Shown: positions 36,150 to 47,700 of the stretch, one piece after another
Position numbering within the stretch: the stretch's first letter is position 1
How the letters are laid out: every line of letters begins with the position of its first letter
Assembly (NCBI GenBank): GCA_008694505.1
Contig: VZDJ01000223.1
Span: 4,563,747-4,627,746, forward strand
Source: Cyanoderma ruficeps
Lineage: Eukaryota; Chordata; Aves; Passeriformes; Timaliidae
Length of the DNA: 64,000 nt
Direction of reading: 5' to 3'
Translations under genes and position numbers: made by a program
The notes under the pieces: model-generated
The model's input: the letters and a program-made list of their open reading frames with translations, nothing else
The model's database searches: none
What the model was told of the DNA's origin: nothing

Positions 36150-36340
36150 CTCCTCGGGAAGCAAAACCACGGGAGCAGAGCGAGACAACGCCGCTGGCAT
36201 CTGCCTGGAGCCTTCCCATGGCGCTGCAACCGGAGCACGGCCGCGGGACATTGGGAGTTCTCTCCAAAGCCCCGGCGGCGGAAATCGCCGCCGCTCTTAA
36301 TTCGAACCAGAGCGAGATGGGCCCGGGGCGTGCACAAAGG
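36150..36340. promoter_or_regulatory. Small CpG-rich patch
   Basis: CpGs are dense compared with the flanks (ACAACGCCGCTGG, GGCCGCGGGAC, CCCCGGCGGCGG, AATCGCCGCCGC). About 190 bases is shorter than a typical CpG-island promoter. There is no TATA box or recognisable first exon. It may be an unmethylated regulatory element or a small promoter of an unknown transcript. Confidence 0.35.
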
Positions 36341-37039
36341 AGGCCTTTGCTGGTTCCCAGGGTGCTGACAGGATGGGCCAGAGTCCATCCTGTGCAGCTG
36401 ATGGGAGCAGCAGCACATCCTTAAATCTCAGCACCCGGGCGCTGCTCCGGAGACCTCGGCAGAAATTTAGAAGGGAGGTTGCTGCCAGTGACACTGGGGA
36501 GATCCCGGGGGGACGCTGCAGCTGGCTGGGGAAAGAGCTGCTGAAAAAAAGGGGGTTTGGAATGGGCTTGGGGATCTCCAGAAAGCTCATTTATCAATGT
36601 AAACACGGTTTAGCCTGTTCATAAATCTGTTTTCTGTCCTCCTTTTCATCGGGTGTTGCTGTTGGGGCCGATGGGTTTCGTGGTATGATGGGCCGCTGCT
36701 CGTGAGCATCGGTCAGGTAAAGATGAGGGAAAAGGGATTTTTTTGTTATTTCTGTTCAATGGTTGGGTCGATGTGTGCTTAGAATTCCTCTTTTTATTCC
36801 ATCTCTTCTAGGGATGGGTGCGCTGCTATGGAAAAAGCAGAACCGGCCAAACCAAACCTCAGCCCAAACACTGACATCAACCCAAACATTTTTGAAGGTC
36901 AGGTTGAGTTTGGATAAGTAACCCATGTACCCAGTGGTAAGTAGGGCTGGTTAGGAAATGGATTTTCCACCTTCTGAAAAAAAATTTGGAGATTGGATCT
37001 GTGTTTTTGAGCAGCTGACATTTTGATGCTCTTTTCCCC

Positions 37040-37210
37040 AAACCAAGACAAATTCATTTAAGTGGCAATTTTAATAGCGCCGGATCACCTCATTTGTCAT
37101 TTGGTTTCTTTTTGGGAAATTGTCAGACGGGGAAATAAAAATACCCACAAAATGCAGGCGAAGGAGTGGTTGATTTAGTAAATCCACCTCCTCCGAGCTG
37201 GCTGACCTGC
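37040..37210. promoter_or_regulatory. Candidate conserved non-coding element
   Basis: The sequence includes GGCAATTTTAATAGCGCCGG, CACCTCATTTGTCATTTGG, AATTGTCAGACGGGG and TGATTTAGTAAATCC. It mixes TGTCA (MEIS/TGIF-type) and TAAT motifs with retained CpGs and is repeat-free. Confidence 0.35.
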
Positions 37211-37859
37211 CTTTACATGATTTTTAAAGAATAGAAACCAAATTTTTTGCCATAGGTTGGGGCTGGGGTGGCCTTGCAGCCCCTCAAACCTGATATTTGA
37301 CCTAGAATAAGCTTGGTTGGATGATTAGTTTCATTTCCATGATGCGTTTGTTGTGAAAAATAGAGGCATTTGGGCAAAGAGTGATTCCACTGGGCAAAAT
37401 TCTGACTATTTTGGGTGTTTTTCTGGGTGTAGTGGTTGTCGTCCTAAAGCACAGGTCGTGCTAAGGAAGGCTGGCTTTGGACAACAGGGAATTGCAGAAA
37501 ATTCGGGAAGGGAAACATTGGGATTTTTAATATGATTGAAACAACACCATAAAATAATGTCCTTCAGCAGGTCTCTCTTCACTCACAAGTTGAATATGAG
37601 ACCAAAATAATCTAATTCAGGCCCTTCTCTGTCTTTTTTCCAAAGTGCTATTATTTTATTTTTAATGAGCACTTTAATTAGAGACTGAAAAAAAAATAAA
37701 AAAAGGTGAGCACCTCAATCCTGAGCAACTCAATACCGAGCTTTGTGTCCAAAGGGAACTCCATGGAATGGGAATCAGGTTAAATAGTTCAATTATTGTC
37801 CATTGTTTACAGGCTGGAGGAGTGCAACTGTTTGGAATTGCTGAAGTAGTTAGGAAGGT

Positions 37860-38170
37860 GATCGGAACATTTGCCAGCAAATGACATAAATCCAGAATTA
37901 ATTATAACGGCTCGAAAGGTTAAAAAAGAGAAGGGGATCATTGGTCCCATGGTTTATTGTGAACTGTCAGGATAATGGAATTTTAATCAGCCCGTTTATT
38001 TTAGGAAGGATTAATTGCATGGCACGATGCAGAGAGCACCGGGAGCAGCGCTGGAATCGGAGCCGGGCGCGTAATTTTATTAAAGCGGATCAGCTGTAGC
38101 ATCTTAATTTCCTCGGACATGTTTATGGGGAGCCATTTGTTTGGTCAAGAGCCTTTCCTGGCTGTTCGAG
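37860..38170. promoter_or_regulatory. Candidate conserved non-coding element
   Basis: The block contains GGATTAATTGCATGG, GCGCGTAATTTTATTAAAGC and GGACATGTTTATGGGG, plus CpGs around 38040-38070. It has no repeat and ends shortly before a tandem duplication at 38225. Regulatory function is inferred. Confidence 0.33.
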
Positions 38171-38224
38171 TTGCTGAAAATGAATGTGGTTGCTGAGCCC
38201 GTGGCCTGGGAATCCAACCCCATC

Positions 38225-38535
38225 CCAGCTGGAAACGGGATTCAAGGAGTGCAGCTGGAAAAGTGCAGCAGGGAGCTCCTCAGGGCTGGGGTAAGGATTA
38301 TCCAGAGGCTTTCACTGGAAAAAATGGAGCAGAAGGGAGGTTCAGGTTGGACAGCAGGAGGAATTTCTTCATGGAATGCCAGCTGGAAATGGGATTCATG
38401 GGTGCAGATGGAAAAGTGCAGCAGGGAGATCCTCAGGGCTGGGAGAATGGCTTGGGTAAGGATTATCTGGAGGCTTACACAGGAAGAAAGAGGCAGAAGG
38501 GAGGTTCAGGTTGGACAGCAGGAGGAATTTCTTCA
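38225..38535. repeat. Tandem duplication carrying a CR1 piece, ~154 bp unit
   Basis: Two imperfect copies begin CCAGCTGGAAA at 38225 and 38379. Each ends with GGAGGTTCAGGTTGGACAGC followed by AGGAGGAATTTCTTCA, a known internal block of the CR1 3' region in sense orientation. The rest of the unit is not clearly CR1. The copies show substitutions and small indels, so the duplication is moderately old. The 206-codon open frame at 38141-38761 runs across it and is not a gene. Confidence 0.88.
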
Positions 38536-40260
38536 GGGAAATGGTGGATCTGGAAGGATCTGGAGGGTTTTGCTGCCCTGCCTTCTGTCTTTGCTCTTTC
38601 CCTGCATCCTGTTTCCTCATGGACAGCTGGGCTCTGCCAGGACAAGGCACTGGGAAGGTGGATGTTCTCCTGATCCAGCCTGGGAACCTCTCTCACCTTC
38701 ATCTTCATCTTCATCTTCATCAGGATTACTTCCAGTGAAGTCACCTTTGCCCTACCAGTAGAACCCTGCTCAGAGCAGTTCCCCGGAGATATTGAACCAT
38801 GATTGAAACAGATGAAATTCAGTCAGGAAATCATTCAATTATCATTCAATTATCATTCAATTCGATCAGAAAATCCTGACTGGAATCACGGCAGATTGAA
38901 ATCAATATTCATGAGCTGGTTTTAAAAAGAAAAAAAAAAAAATCACTTTGCTTTTTAAAAATGGAGCTTTTTAGTGAGACAACATCCGTGGCTCTTGCCA
39001 GAGCTCGTACAGAGCACGTGACCACAGCTTTTGTCACAAAACCAGAGCAAACAGAGCTGGGGGGACTTGGGGGGGATTGGTGAACCATTCCTTCTTCTTT
39101 TTTCTTCTTTAAATAAAATTATTTGTTTGGTTTGAAAGCCAATCCAGGCTGGGCTGGAGGGAGCAGCTGGCACAGCCACAGGGAGACATTGGCCCTTCCA
39201 AGAGGAAAAGGGGCTCACATGACAATTTCTGAGTTACTCCAAACAAATAACCATGAAATGGAGTGGAGGAGAGTCCTCCACTGGATTTCTGTATAATTCC
39301 ATTTATAGTTTCAGGCTTCTCCCAGGCTGGGAGAAGAAAATGTTGGCTGGCATCTCCAGAAAGGAAAGGAAATATTCTCCTGGAGGTGACGCTTCAAGAT
39401 TATCAAGTGGGTTTTTATTTGGTATCAATAATAAATCACTACTGGGCCTATTTGATTGCAGCCAGAATGTAAAATACACCCATTAGTGGGGCTGGAGGTT
39501 GCTAAACTTGGCCTGCAAATCCCTTTCTCTGTTCAGCACCGTGTCTGTGCTTGTCATGGTCTTTGGAGGCCCTTCAGTCGATGATGGTGTTGAAATTCAA
39601 CCCAAAATGCTGCTTTAGACCAAAAATAGCACCATTTTTTTTTCATTTGGAATAAGGCTTTTCTTACACCTTTGAATTATTACTTCACCTCAGATGTGTT
39701 TTGAGGGGGAAACCTCTCTGCAAGCAACTCCTGCAAGGAGGTTGGACCTCAGAAAATGGTGTTAAACCCTTGCTCTGAACTGTCCTCATTAGTTTTGATC
39801 CATTAGTTTTGGCCCTGTGCAGGCTGGTGGAAGGAGACACAGAGTTCCTGGGGTGATCATTTTTCCAAGAAAACACTTGAGAGGCAAATGTTTGAAACCA
39901 GAAGTGGCCTGAAGGACAAAGCTGCTGCTTTGATTAAACCCAAAACACAACGGCCCCACATTTTTGTTTTTGCCAGAAACGCTGTCAGAGGGGGGAAAGT
40001 TTTTGATGATGTTCCCTCAAAATCTGCCAGGTTGGTGGGTAGCACTTGGAAATGGTGCATGGCCTGCAGAGCTTTTCCTTGCCAGACAAAGCACACGGCT
40101 GCTCCACTGCAAGATCCAGTGCTGGAGGAAGAGAAGCACCCCGGTGCTCCATGGGGAAGGTTCAGTGGGAGATGGCTGATGGAGACCCCCCACTGCTGCT
40201 CCAAAAATGGGCTCTGGGCAGCACTGCCAGCCCAGGGAGCCCATGGCAGGAGGGGCTGGG
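38536..40260. other. Non-coding unique interval
   Basis: No gene is recognisable. Small repeats include a TTCATC run at about 38700-38722, an 11 bp triplet (TCATTCAATTA) at about 38833-38862 and an A-run near 38930. Open frames at 39857-40336 overlap on both strands and lead into the minisatellite. Confidence 0.5.
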
Positions 40261-40508
40261 TTTCCCTGGCATGTGCAGGCTGTGGTATCCCTGCCGTGGT
40301 TTCCCTGCCATGAACAGGCCATGGCTTCCCTTCCATGGTTTCCCTGCCATGGTTTCCCTTCCATGGTTTCCCTTCTATGGTTTCCCTGCCATGGTTTCCC
40401 TGTCATGCTTTCCCTGCCCTGGTTTCCCTTCCATGGTTTCCCTGCCCTGGTTTCCCTGCCTGGCCATGGTTTCCCTTCCATGCTTTCCCTGCCTGGCCGT
40501 GCTCCCCG
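40261..40508. repeat. Minisatellite, 14 bp unit
   Basis: About 15 copies of a unit close to TTTCCCTGCCATGG run through the region. Some are enlarged by an 8-12 base insertion (GAACAGGCC, GCAGGCTG or CTGGC type). The unit length of 14 shifts the reading frame at every copy, yet no frame contains a stop. This explains open frames of up to 230 codons on both strands with repeated FPWFPCHG-like and GRETMEGKPWQ-like peptides. These are not genes. Confidence 0.94.
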
Positions 40509-40798
40509 TGGTGCCTGGAGGAACCTGTGGAAGGCGAGAGCCCCGCGCTGGCTCCAGAGCCCTGCACAGACGAGCGGAGCCAGAGGGCTGCTCCCCGGCC
40601 CCAGCACACAGCCCTCCTTTCAGCACCTTCCCCTCACACAAAGACCGACTTATCCCACCTTTCTCCCCCCTCTCTCTCCCTCTGTCTCTGCTCCCCGTAG
40701 CCCCGGCCATGAAAAGCCCTCCACGAGCAGCCCAATAAAAAAATCTCCTGTGCCACCTCCTCCTCTCCCCCTCCCTTCCCATCCACAACAGCGCTGCC

Positions 40799-40875
40799 AA
40801 AAAAAAGGGGGGGGGGGGGANNNNNNNNNNNNNGGGGGGAAGAAAAAAAAAAAGGGGGGGGAAAAAGGGAGAGTG
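40799..40875. other. Homopurine tract with a 13-base assembly gap
   Basis: A run of A, then G, an undetermined stretch at 40821-40833, then further G and A runs form a homopurine tract. Just upstream (about 40660-40790) the plus strand is pyrimidine-rich. The gap size of 13 is probably nominal. The missing part is likely more of the same G/A homopolymer that defeated sequencing. Confidence 0.9.
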
Positions 40876-42638
40876 AAAGCTGGGACTGGAGGGAGTTAAA
40901 CCTGGAACTCATTTAGCAAAAGGGACTTTAGTTAACAAGAAAGTTACCCATCATGAACTGCCAGTAACACCTCGAGTGATCCTAAATCCATTACCCAGAG
41001 ACTTAGCCCTGGCTGAGTTTGATTTTATGAACTGTGAGGCTGCTATGTTGAAAGTCTGCAAATTGGACATAAATTGGGCTGCAGAAGGCTGGGGAGCTGC
41101 AAGGGTTGGGGGGTTGGTTCTCTCCCTGGTGACGTCAGGAGGCTCCGGCCATGGGGATGCTCAGGACACCCCAGGACAGAGCTGGACAGTCAGGGAAAGC
41201 TCCCAAAACCTCAAACCTGGGATTTTGGGCTGTGCTGGATGAGGATGGGCAGGTCCCTGAGCCTCAGGGGCTCCCCTTGTGTACCCTGGGAGCTCCCACT
41301 CTCCTCATCCATGGGCTGTCTTCAGCACCTCGCTTGGGTTTGTTTTCATTGGGGTTTGCTCTCCAAAATTCTGTGACACAGAGCGAACTCCAAGAGGAAA
41401 GATCAGATTTGATGAAAGCAGAAGGCAAGGGGGGTGCCTGGTGGGATGCTGCAGCATTTGCTGCTCTGTTTGGATTTTAGGGTTGCTGAAATGCAGCCTC
41501 AGCGCATCCTATTTTCTCATGTGTAACCAGAGTGTCGGGTAATTCACTCAATTTTCAAAGTAAAGAAGCTTCAAGTTGAGTCTCAGGTAATTTTACAACC
41601 TCAGATAAGTTATAAAAACCAGAGGATGAGGTGGGGCACGAGATGCACCTGAGGCAGGTGAATTCTGAGGGCGGAGAACAGGAATCAGGAGCTCAGAGGC
41701 ACAGGCAGCAGAATCCCGTGTGTTATTCCTGAAATCCAGAATTTTGACAGATTTTTAGTTCATTATTTGGGTTTTGTTACCATTTCAATCTCCTGTTTTT
41801 CGCAGGATTTGCATTTGCTCTGGTGGGGCTTTGTAAATTACGGGAAAAGGAGGTGTCACGGCCTTGGAAGCAAAATTTGGATCTGGTTTTCTGCTCCCAA
41901 ATGGAATTCCTGCTGCCATCACATTCCAAAGGATGTCCTGGCTGCAGCAGGAGGCAAAGGAGGGCTGGTGCCTGCCCCGCTGACTCGGGAAGCCACTGGA
42001 TATCAAACCTCCTCCTCCACCATTCCCAACATCCCAACGGCTCCTGGGTTCTCCTTCACCGTCTGCTGAGTCTAGACTGAAAATTGAATCATTAATTATG
42101 AATTTAATTTGTGCCCTAATTGCCACCATCAGCTCCCAGTAAATGGGGCAGAAGAAATATTTTCTGCACATAGATTTGTGTGAAAATTTGATTTTCAGCT
42201 CCATGGCTGAACTGATTTTTTTGTTATTATCATGTCTTGAGTCAAACTGAAGCAAAAGCCTTTGGATTCCTTAGAAGTAGGAAATAAAAATAGGATTCAG
42301 GAAGAAAATCCTTTTTTTTTCTCTGCTTTAGCCTCTATTTTACCCCCTGATGTTTTCAAATTTAGGCAAATTTTGAAACAAAGTTTTGCAAAATGTAAAA
42401 TCACAAAGTTTCTGATTAAACCTCATTCTGCTAAAGAAGGATTTCTGCAAAACTGCATTTTTGGGATGAAGTCAAATGTTTCTTGAGCCCATTTATACAT
42501 TAAAACTTCATTTAAAACTTCATTAAAACTTCAGCAGAGACAGGAGTTTACAAAGTGATGAAATCAGAGGGTTTCTCTCTAATTTAGGTGAATTTTTTTA
42601 TCTTTAAATCAATCCCATTGCCAGATTTAAAAAGGTAC
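40876..42638. other. Non-coding unique interval
   Basis: No gene or transposon is recognisable. Open frames up to 156 codons (41785-42255, minus strand) overlap frames on the other strand and lack domains. The sequence becomes AT-rich from about 42080. Confidence 0.5.
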
Positions 42639-42700
42639 ATTCCCAGATTAAATAAAGACCATTCCCAGATTAAATAAAGACCATTCCCAGATTAAATCAG
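42639..42700. repeat. Short tandem repeat, 22 bp unit, three copies
   Basis: The unit ATTCCCAGATTAAATAAAGACC starts at 42639, 42661 and 42683, the last copy diverging at its end. No other feature is attached. Confidence 0.92.
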
Positions 42701-44399
42701 GATAACACACATCTTTTCTGTATGGGGGAATGCACGGCCACCAAATCCCAGCACAAAAAAAACCTCTGAAAAATTCTGATTGAGAAGATCAATTTATAAA
42801 ATCCTGCAGGATCCTTTCCCTCCGAGCCCCGACTGTGGGCAGCCCCTGCCCTGACCCAGCACAGCACCTCCTCTGTTATTCCATACGCAAAGCCAAGCCA
42901 GGGCTAATTTTCCCAGCAAGGTGGCAACAATTCCGTGTGTGATACGCGAGGGAGAAGCACAGGGAGCTCGTTTGGGTAATTTCTTACCCTCCTGGCTTCT
43001 GCAATGTTTCTTTAGGGGGCACTGAATATGAGTGATTGAGTGAGAGGGAGCCCGGCAGAATTAGCACACACTGGATCTTTTGACCAAGGGGGGGAAAAAA
43101 AAAACCCAAAAAAAAACCCCCCAAAAAAAAAAACCCCAAAAACAAAACAGTCGAATGTTGGTCTAGGGGCACGTCCCCTTAGGATTTGGGAAAGAAAAAC
43201 ACCAAACCACGTTCGTTTGGTGCTCCTCGAAGCAGAGCAGCAGCGCCTTCCATTAAAGCCCATTTCAAGGAAATAAAAAGACACTTAATCTTGGATCCGA
43301 AATAGCTCTGGAATGGCAGCGGCCCCGCCCAGCCCAGGGGCATTTCCAAGGCAAAGCCGAGGTGCCGATACCCTCCCGTGAAAGGCTTGTTTTTGGTTTT
43401 TTTCCTGAGAAATCTGGCAATTCCCTGCTGGAGTTTCCAGCAGTGCCCGTGAACGGCCCCTCTCAAGTGGGCACCTCCTCGGGGTCCCCCACCCAGAACT
43501 TTCCAGGGTTTGTGCAAAGGGTTGTGTTTGTCCTAGAACCTAAATACGGGTAAAATTCCTCTGCTCTTTTCCTCTTTTCCCCTTTTCTTTCTTTCTTTTT
43601 TTTTTAATTAATTCTTGTTTGTGAACCAATGCATTCTGCTGTCTGCATGGAAAAGCCCTCTTTTTTTCTCTCATAAATGCACGGAGGGAATGATCCCTAA
43701 TTTTAACAGGCTTAGGAACCTTCCCACGACCTGGGAAAATGCAAGCCCCGATTCCCAACTCATCCCTTCCCTTTGCACCTGCACTTCTGTGAGCTCAGAG
43801 AATATTGTGGGATGTATCCAGTGATATCTCTGTGCTTCAGGAGCAGCATTCCCTGTGGATTCTCTGCAGGATCGTCCCCAGCACACCTGGAGCAGTCCCT
43901 GGGCTCTCAGGAGCGGGCACAGACCCGAGTGCAGCCCCTGGACCACGAGCTCTGCGTGCCCTGGCCCTGGTGTGCTGCACCCAGCAGAGCTGCAGGGACC
44001 CCTGAGCAGCCTCTGGGATGGTCAGAATTTAGGGTGAGTCAGACCCAAACATGACTTTTGGGGCTGCACCTCTGGATTTCATCACTGAGCTGCTCAAAAC
44101 CCTCCCCTGGATTCACCCCGATTATTTTTTACTGTCACATGCAACTCAACCTGTGGGCTTTTAGGGCCTGACTTCCAGGAAAGTTGAGCATCCAGGGCTC
44201 CTGCTGATCCTGAAGCCACACAAATCCCCTCTGGATGTGGCAGCACCTCCAGCTCCACGGGTCTCTGGGGTCACCACAACGCAGCCTCGCTGCTCAAAGC
44301 TCTGAATTTTATTTTTAAGAGGTTGGACAGAGCTTGTCTCAGCCCCACCAGCCAAGGTCCTCCTCCCAGGCAAGCTTGAGCTCCTCACTCACTACCAGG

Positions 44400-44600
44400 A
44401 GGGCATAAAAAAGCCTTTAAAGAGAATTTATTCGTGCTGAGCAACAATAGCAATAGTTAATCTCTTATATTAAAACCTTTAATGACTTTGGGGACTTATG
44501 AAACCATCGGAGCCCGTTTAATGAAGGCTTACTCTGGCCCACGCTTTTCAAAGCTGAAATCTTTAATAGAGCAGAAAAGAAATCCACAATTTGGAGGGGG
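44400..44600. promoter_or_regulatory. Candidate conserved non-coding element
   Basis: AT-rich repeat-free sequence includes AGAGAATTTATTCGTGCTG, AATAGTTAATCTCTTATATT, ACCTTTAATGACTTTGGGG, CCCGTTTAATGAAGGC and AATCTTTAATAGAGC. There are at least five TTAAT-type cores in 200 bases. This density of homeodomain-like sites is notable but could follow from base composition. Confidence 0.33.
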
Positions 44601-45899
44601 TGGCGGTGGGTTGGGACTGTACAAAAAAAAAAAAATTATGGAGCTGTTTGGTTTGCAGGACTGCTGTTCCTGCTGGGCAGTGCTCTGATGATGTATGAGG
44701 GGAACCTGTCAGCAGGGCCGTGGAGCTTCATGATGCATTACAGCAATAAGTCGTTTGCAATACATCATCTGCAGCAGCTGCTGGCCCGCACTGGAGCCTC
44801 AAACCAAAATTAGGGCAGGATTTCAACGTGCACCAAAGCTGTTCTCTTCCTTTCTCCCCTTCCCCTCCCTGTCTCCAGGTCCTCCTCTCCCGCTTGCTCC
44901 CGACCTCGCCCTGCCAATGGCAATTTGCTGGTGATTTATTCGGCCCGGCTCTCCCATGGAAATCCCTTTTCGGTGGAACCGATGGAGCACAATGCTCGGC
45001 TCTGCAGGCAGCAGGATGAGGGTGGCTGCAGGGGATGAGAGGTGTAATCCCCTCAGACTGCAGCCAGCTCCGACAGGGACGTGTTTGAGGGGACACAGCT
45101 CAGTTTGGGGGTGCTGGGCAATGGAGGCTCTGGTTTGCTGTCACTCAGTAAGAATTAGAAGTTAAGCCCCTCTTTAGTTGCACCCTGATCTTAGTTCTGA
45201 CATTTTTTCTATTAACAATCTCAGCAATCCTCACAAATCCACGGAAACGCCCAAAAATAACTTCAGAAACAGAGGTGAACTCTCAGCCCGTGCAATGACT
45301 GATCGCAGGAGATTTTAGCAAAAGGCTCCCTCACCTTCCTCACCTCTGCTCAAAAGCTGGGCAGGTTCTGGAGCAAGGAAATGAATCACTGGAGTGTCCA
45401 GTAGCATCCCAATAATCCCACTACCGCCTTTCTGAGCTTTTTCTGCCCCTTCTGCTCCACTCGGCCTTTACACACCCGTGGCAAGCAGACCTCTGGAAGC
45501 TCATCAAAAACCCTGAACCCCTTTTCATTTATTTATTTTTTTTTTCAGCCTGGAAAACCCATTTTGCTCTCTTGCTCTCCTGCTGTTTCCTCCAGAGGGG
45601 TGAAACGTTCCAGCCCTGACTCTCTCCACTTCCCAAGCTCGAAGGTGTTTGGTGGCACAGCCGGGGTGATGTTCCCACATGGGACAGAGGGGAAGGACAA
45701 TTGGGACCTGGCTGTGGGATCAGGACTTGCCCCAGAGTTATCAGCTTGGCTCAGGAGAGAATCTAATGTTCAATGGGAACTGCTGGATGCACTGTCCATG
45801 CACACACACTGCAGAGCTTGTTGTGTTTCCAGGGATTGTTTTGATTTTGAACTTTTTTTTTTTTTTGAGCATTTAATGCCCTGCACTTATTAAATCACA

Positions 45900-46260
45900 G
45901 CCCGGGCAGAAAGCAAGAGGGGGAAAATCACATCCATGGCTTGTTACCATGCATGAGGCATAACCAAGTGCTTCAAATCCCTGAGGGGATTACTCAGGAA
46001 TCACCAGGCCACCTGGAGTTTCATTATGGCTCTTACAAACAGGCTTTTAGCAAGAAGGATGAGGTGGGGAGGGGAGAGGGGTCTTCTGTTTAAGCCCTGA
46101 AAAGAGACGAAGTTCACAGAGCCGAACAATGGCTCAGCCGAGTCAGCTGAGCCCAGGGGCTGGAAAGGATTAATCAGAGCGAGAAATGTCAGCTCAGAAC
46201 AAAACCTTCAGCGCCGTGGCCAAGCCACAGGGCGCACAGAGAGCGGCCTGAGTCACTCCC
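45900..46260. promoter_or_regulatory. Candidate conserved element with AP-1/MARE-like inverted repeat
   Basis: Two repeat-free segments flank a G/A-rich spacer. The second contains GGCTCAG at 46131-46137 and its inverse CTGAGCC at 46147-46153, enclosing CCGAGTCAG, which includes a GAGTCAG half of an AP-1/MAF-type motif. The first has CCATGCATGAGG and TTTCATTATGGC. Regulatory role is inferred. Confidence 0.33.
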
Positions 46261-46479
46261 CAACCACGCAGCACCTCTGCCCCTGCCCAGGCTGAGACTC
46301 AAGGCCTTGGGTTGGAGTCCAGCTCCTCTTCGCTGTCACCGGGAGAGCCCCTCTCCCACTCCCAGGTGTTTCCAGGCCCCTTGGTTATCCCAGGAATCCT
46401 CCTCTACCACATCTGCTTCTTTTGGTTATCCACAGGGTGCAGCACGCAGGAGCACTTTGCAATTTTGGGGCATTTTTAG

Positions 46480-46890
46480 AGCATTTGTTGCTTTAAGTCT
46501 CGACAAACACCATCCTCCTTCCAGGTCAAACAAGTCTTCAAACAATGAGACGATGCCGCTGACTTCCAAGTGCTTTGTCCTGCTTTTATCTAAATTAAAC
46601 TCCCCACTTCGTGCCACCTTCGTGGAATTTTGTTATTTATGATCCAAACATTTCTAATGCATATATTTAGAGGGGAGAGTTCAAAATATTAAACCTCTTC
46701 ACGCTTGAACCCCTCCAGCTCACTCCTCGCTTTTTCCACACAATGCCAGGACTTTGGAAGGACATAAGGTAGTATTTTGTAATATTCTGCAAGATTGCAA
46801 GAAGGAATTGCAATCTCCTGGCCTGCACTAAGAAAACAAATAACTGGCTATAAGGATTGTCTCGGACGTCACTTTTGATTACAGTTAATC
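46480..46890. promoter_or_regulatory. Candidate conserved element with C/EBP-like inverted repeat
   Basis: A perfect 9 bp inverted repeat, AGATTGCAA (46792-46800) and TTGCAATCT (46808-46816), is separated by seven bases. Each arm holds TTGCAA, a C/EBP-type half site. The surrounding sequence is repeat-free, with motifs such as TTTATCTAAATTAAACTCC and CTAATGCATATATTTAG. Binding and conservation are untested. Confidence 0.33.
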
Positions 46891-47449
46891 CCAGGTGGTG
46901 AAGGAATGGATGACACATCTGTGAGAAATGCTGGTGTTGCTTTCAGCCCGGGCAAGAGTAATCCAGGCTTTACAGTTTAGGGGTTTATCTGTAGGAATCT
47001 ATTATGTATTGAACTTATAAATATATCCAGGAGCTCTCAGGAACCCTTAATTAGCCCATCCTCATCACAAAAAAACATTTGTTTGCTGACCTAGACAAGA
47101 AATCCTGGAAGGATAAAAGGGATTGATGGCATGGGATGCCCTCAGCCACCAGCAGGATAATGCAGGTGGACAAATGTGCAATGCTGAGGGCCCGGAGCTG
47201 GTGACAGCTCTGGATTGTTCCTTCAGATCCTCTGGGGATTTTCATTCCCTGCCAATCGAGGGGAGTGGGGATTCCTGCACAGAGCCTGGGGAATGCTGGA
47301 TCCCAGGAGCTTCCCCTTTTTGGGAGTGTCAGGAGTGGGGAGCAGCGCACTCTGCCCTGAGTAACTCCAGCTCCACACGCTGGGAATTCCAACCCAGGGA
47401 ACCCTGAAGTGGCTGGGGCATCCTTTTTTTCCCTCCAGCTCCACCTTTA

Positions 47450-47700
47450 TCACGTTATTGAAGATAAAAAGAATGTCATCAAATACTTTCAGCGCTGGAA
47501 TTAAAGCCCTTCATCACAAGCTTTCAGCTGGATGCCGGGCTGGAGCCGCTGAAAGAAACCCAAGATGAAGTTCTCCTCCCGCATTTGTTCCGTCACTCCG
47601 TTAAAAGGGAACAGCTGAACAAATTATCAACATTTTGTGCGGATTAGGAAAATTGATCCAGGCTGACTCACTGCGTGCCTCCATAACCCCGAGTCATGGT
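47450..47700. promoter_or_regulatory. Candidate conserved non-coding element
   Basis: The block reads ATCACGTTATTGAAGATAAA, GTCATCAAATACTTTCAGCG, CTGGAATTAAAGCCCTTC and AACAAATTATCAAC, with CpGs retained (CCGTCACTCCGTTAAAAGG). It is repeat-free and has no convincing open frame. Confidence 0.3.

Larger units (their letters stand above)
36071..38224. other. Non-coding unique interval with CpG-rich patch
   Basis: No gene is recognisable. A CpG-rich patch lies at 36150-36340 and candidate elements at 37040-37210 and 37860-38170. Overlapping open frames on both strands of the CpG-rich part (up to 111 codons) are expected from its high GC content and lack domains. Confidence 0.5.

Noticed and set aside
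38141..38761. 206-codon open frame
   Set aside because: It runs across a duplicated 154 bp unit with a CR1 fragment. The peptide repeats follow the duplication, and no protein family is recognisable.
40046..40899. Open frames up to 230 codons on both strands with repeated FPWFP/GKPW peptides
   Set aside because: They are produced by the 14 bp minisatellite, whose unit has no stop in any frame, and one runs into the assembly gap.
44687..44769. Possible microRNA hairpin (GATGATGTAT and ATACATCATC arms)
   Set aside because: The 10-base arms are perfect, but pairing does not extend inward or outward in a pre-miRNA-like way, and no known mature sequence is present.
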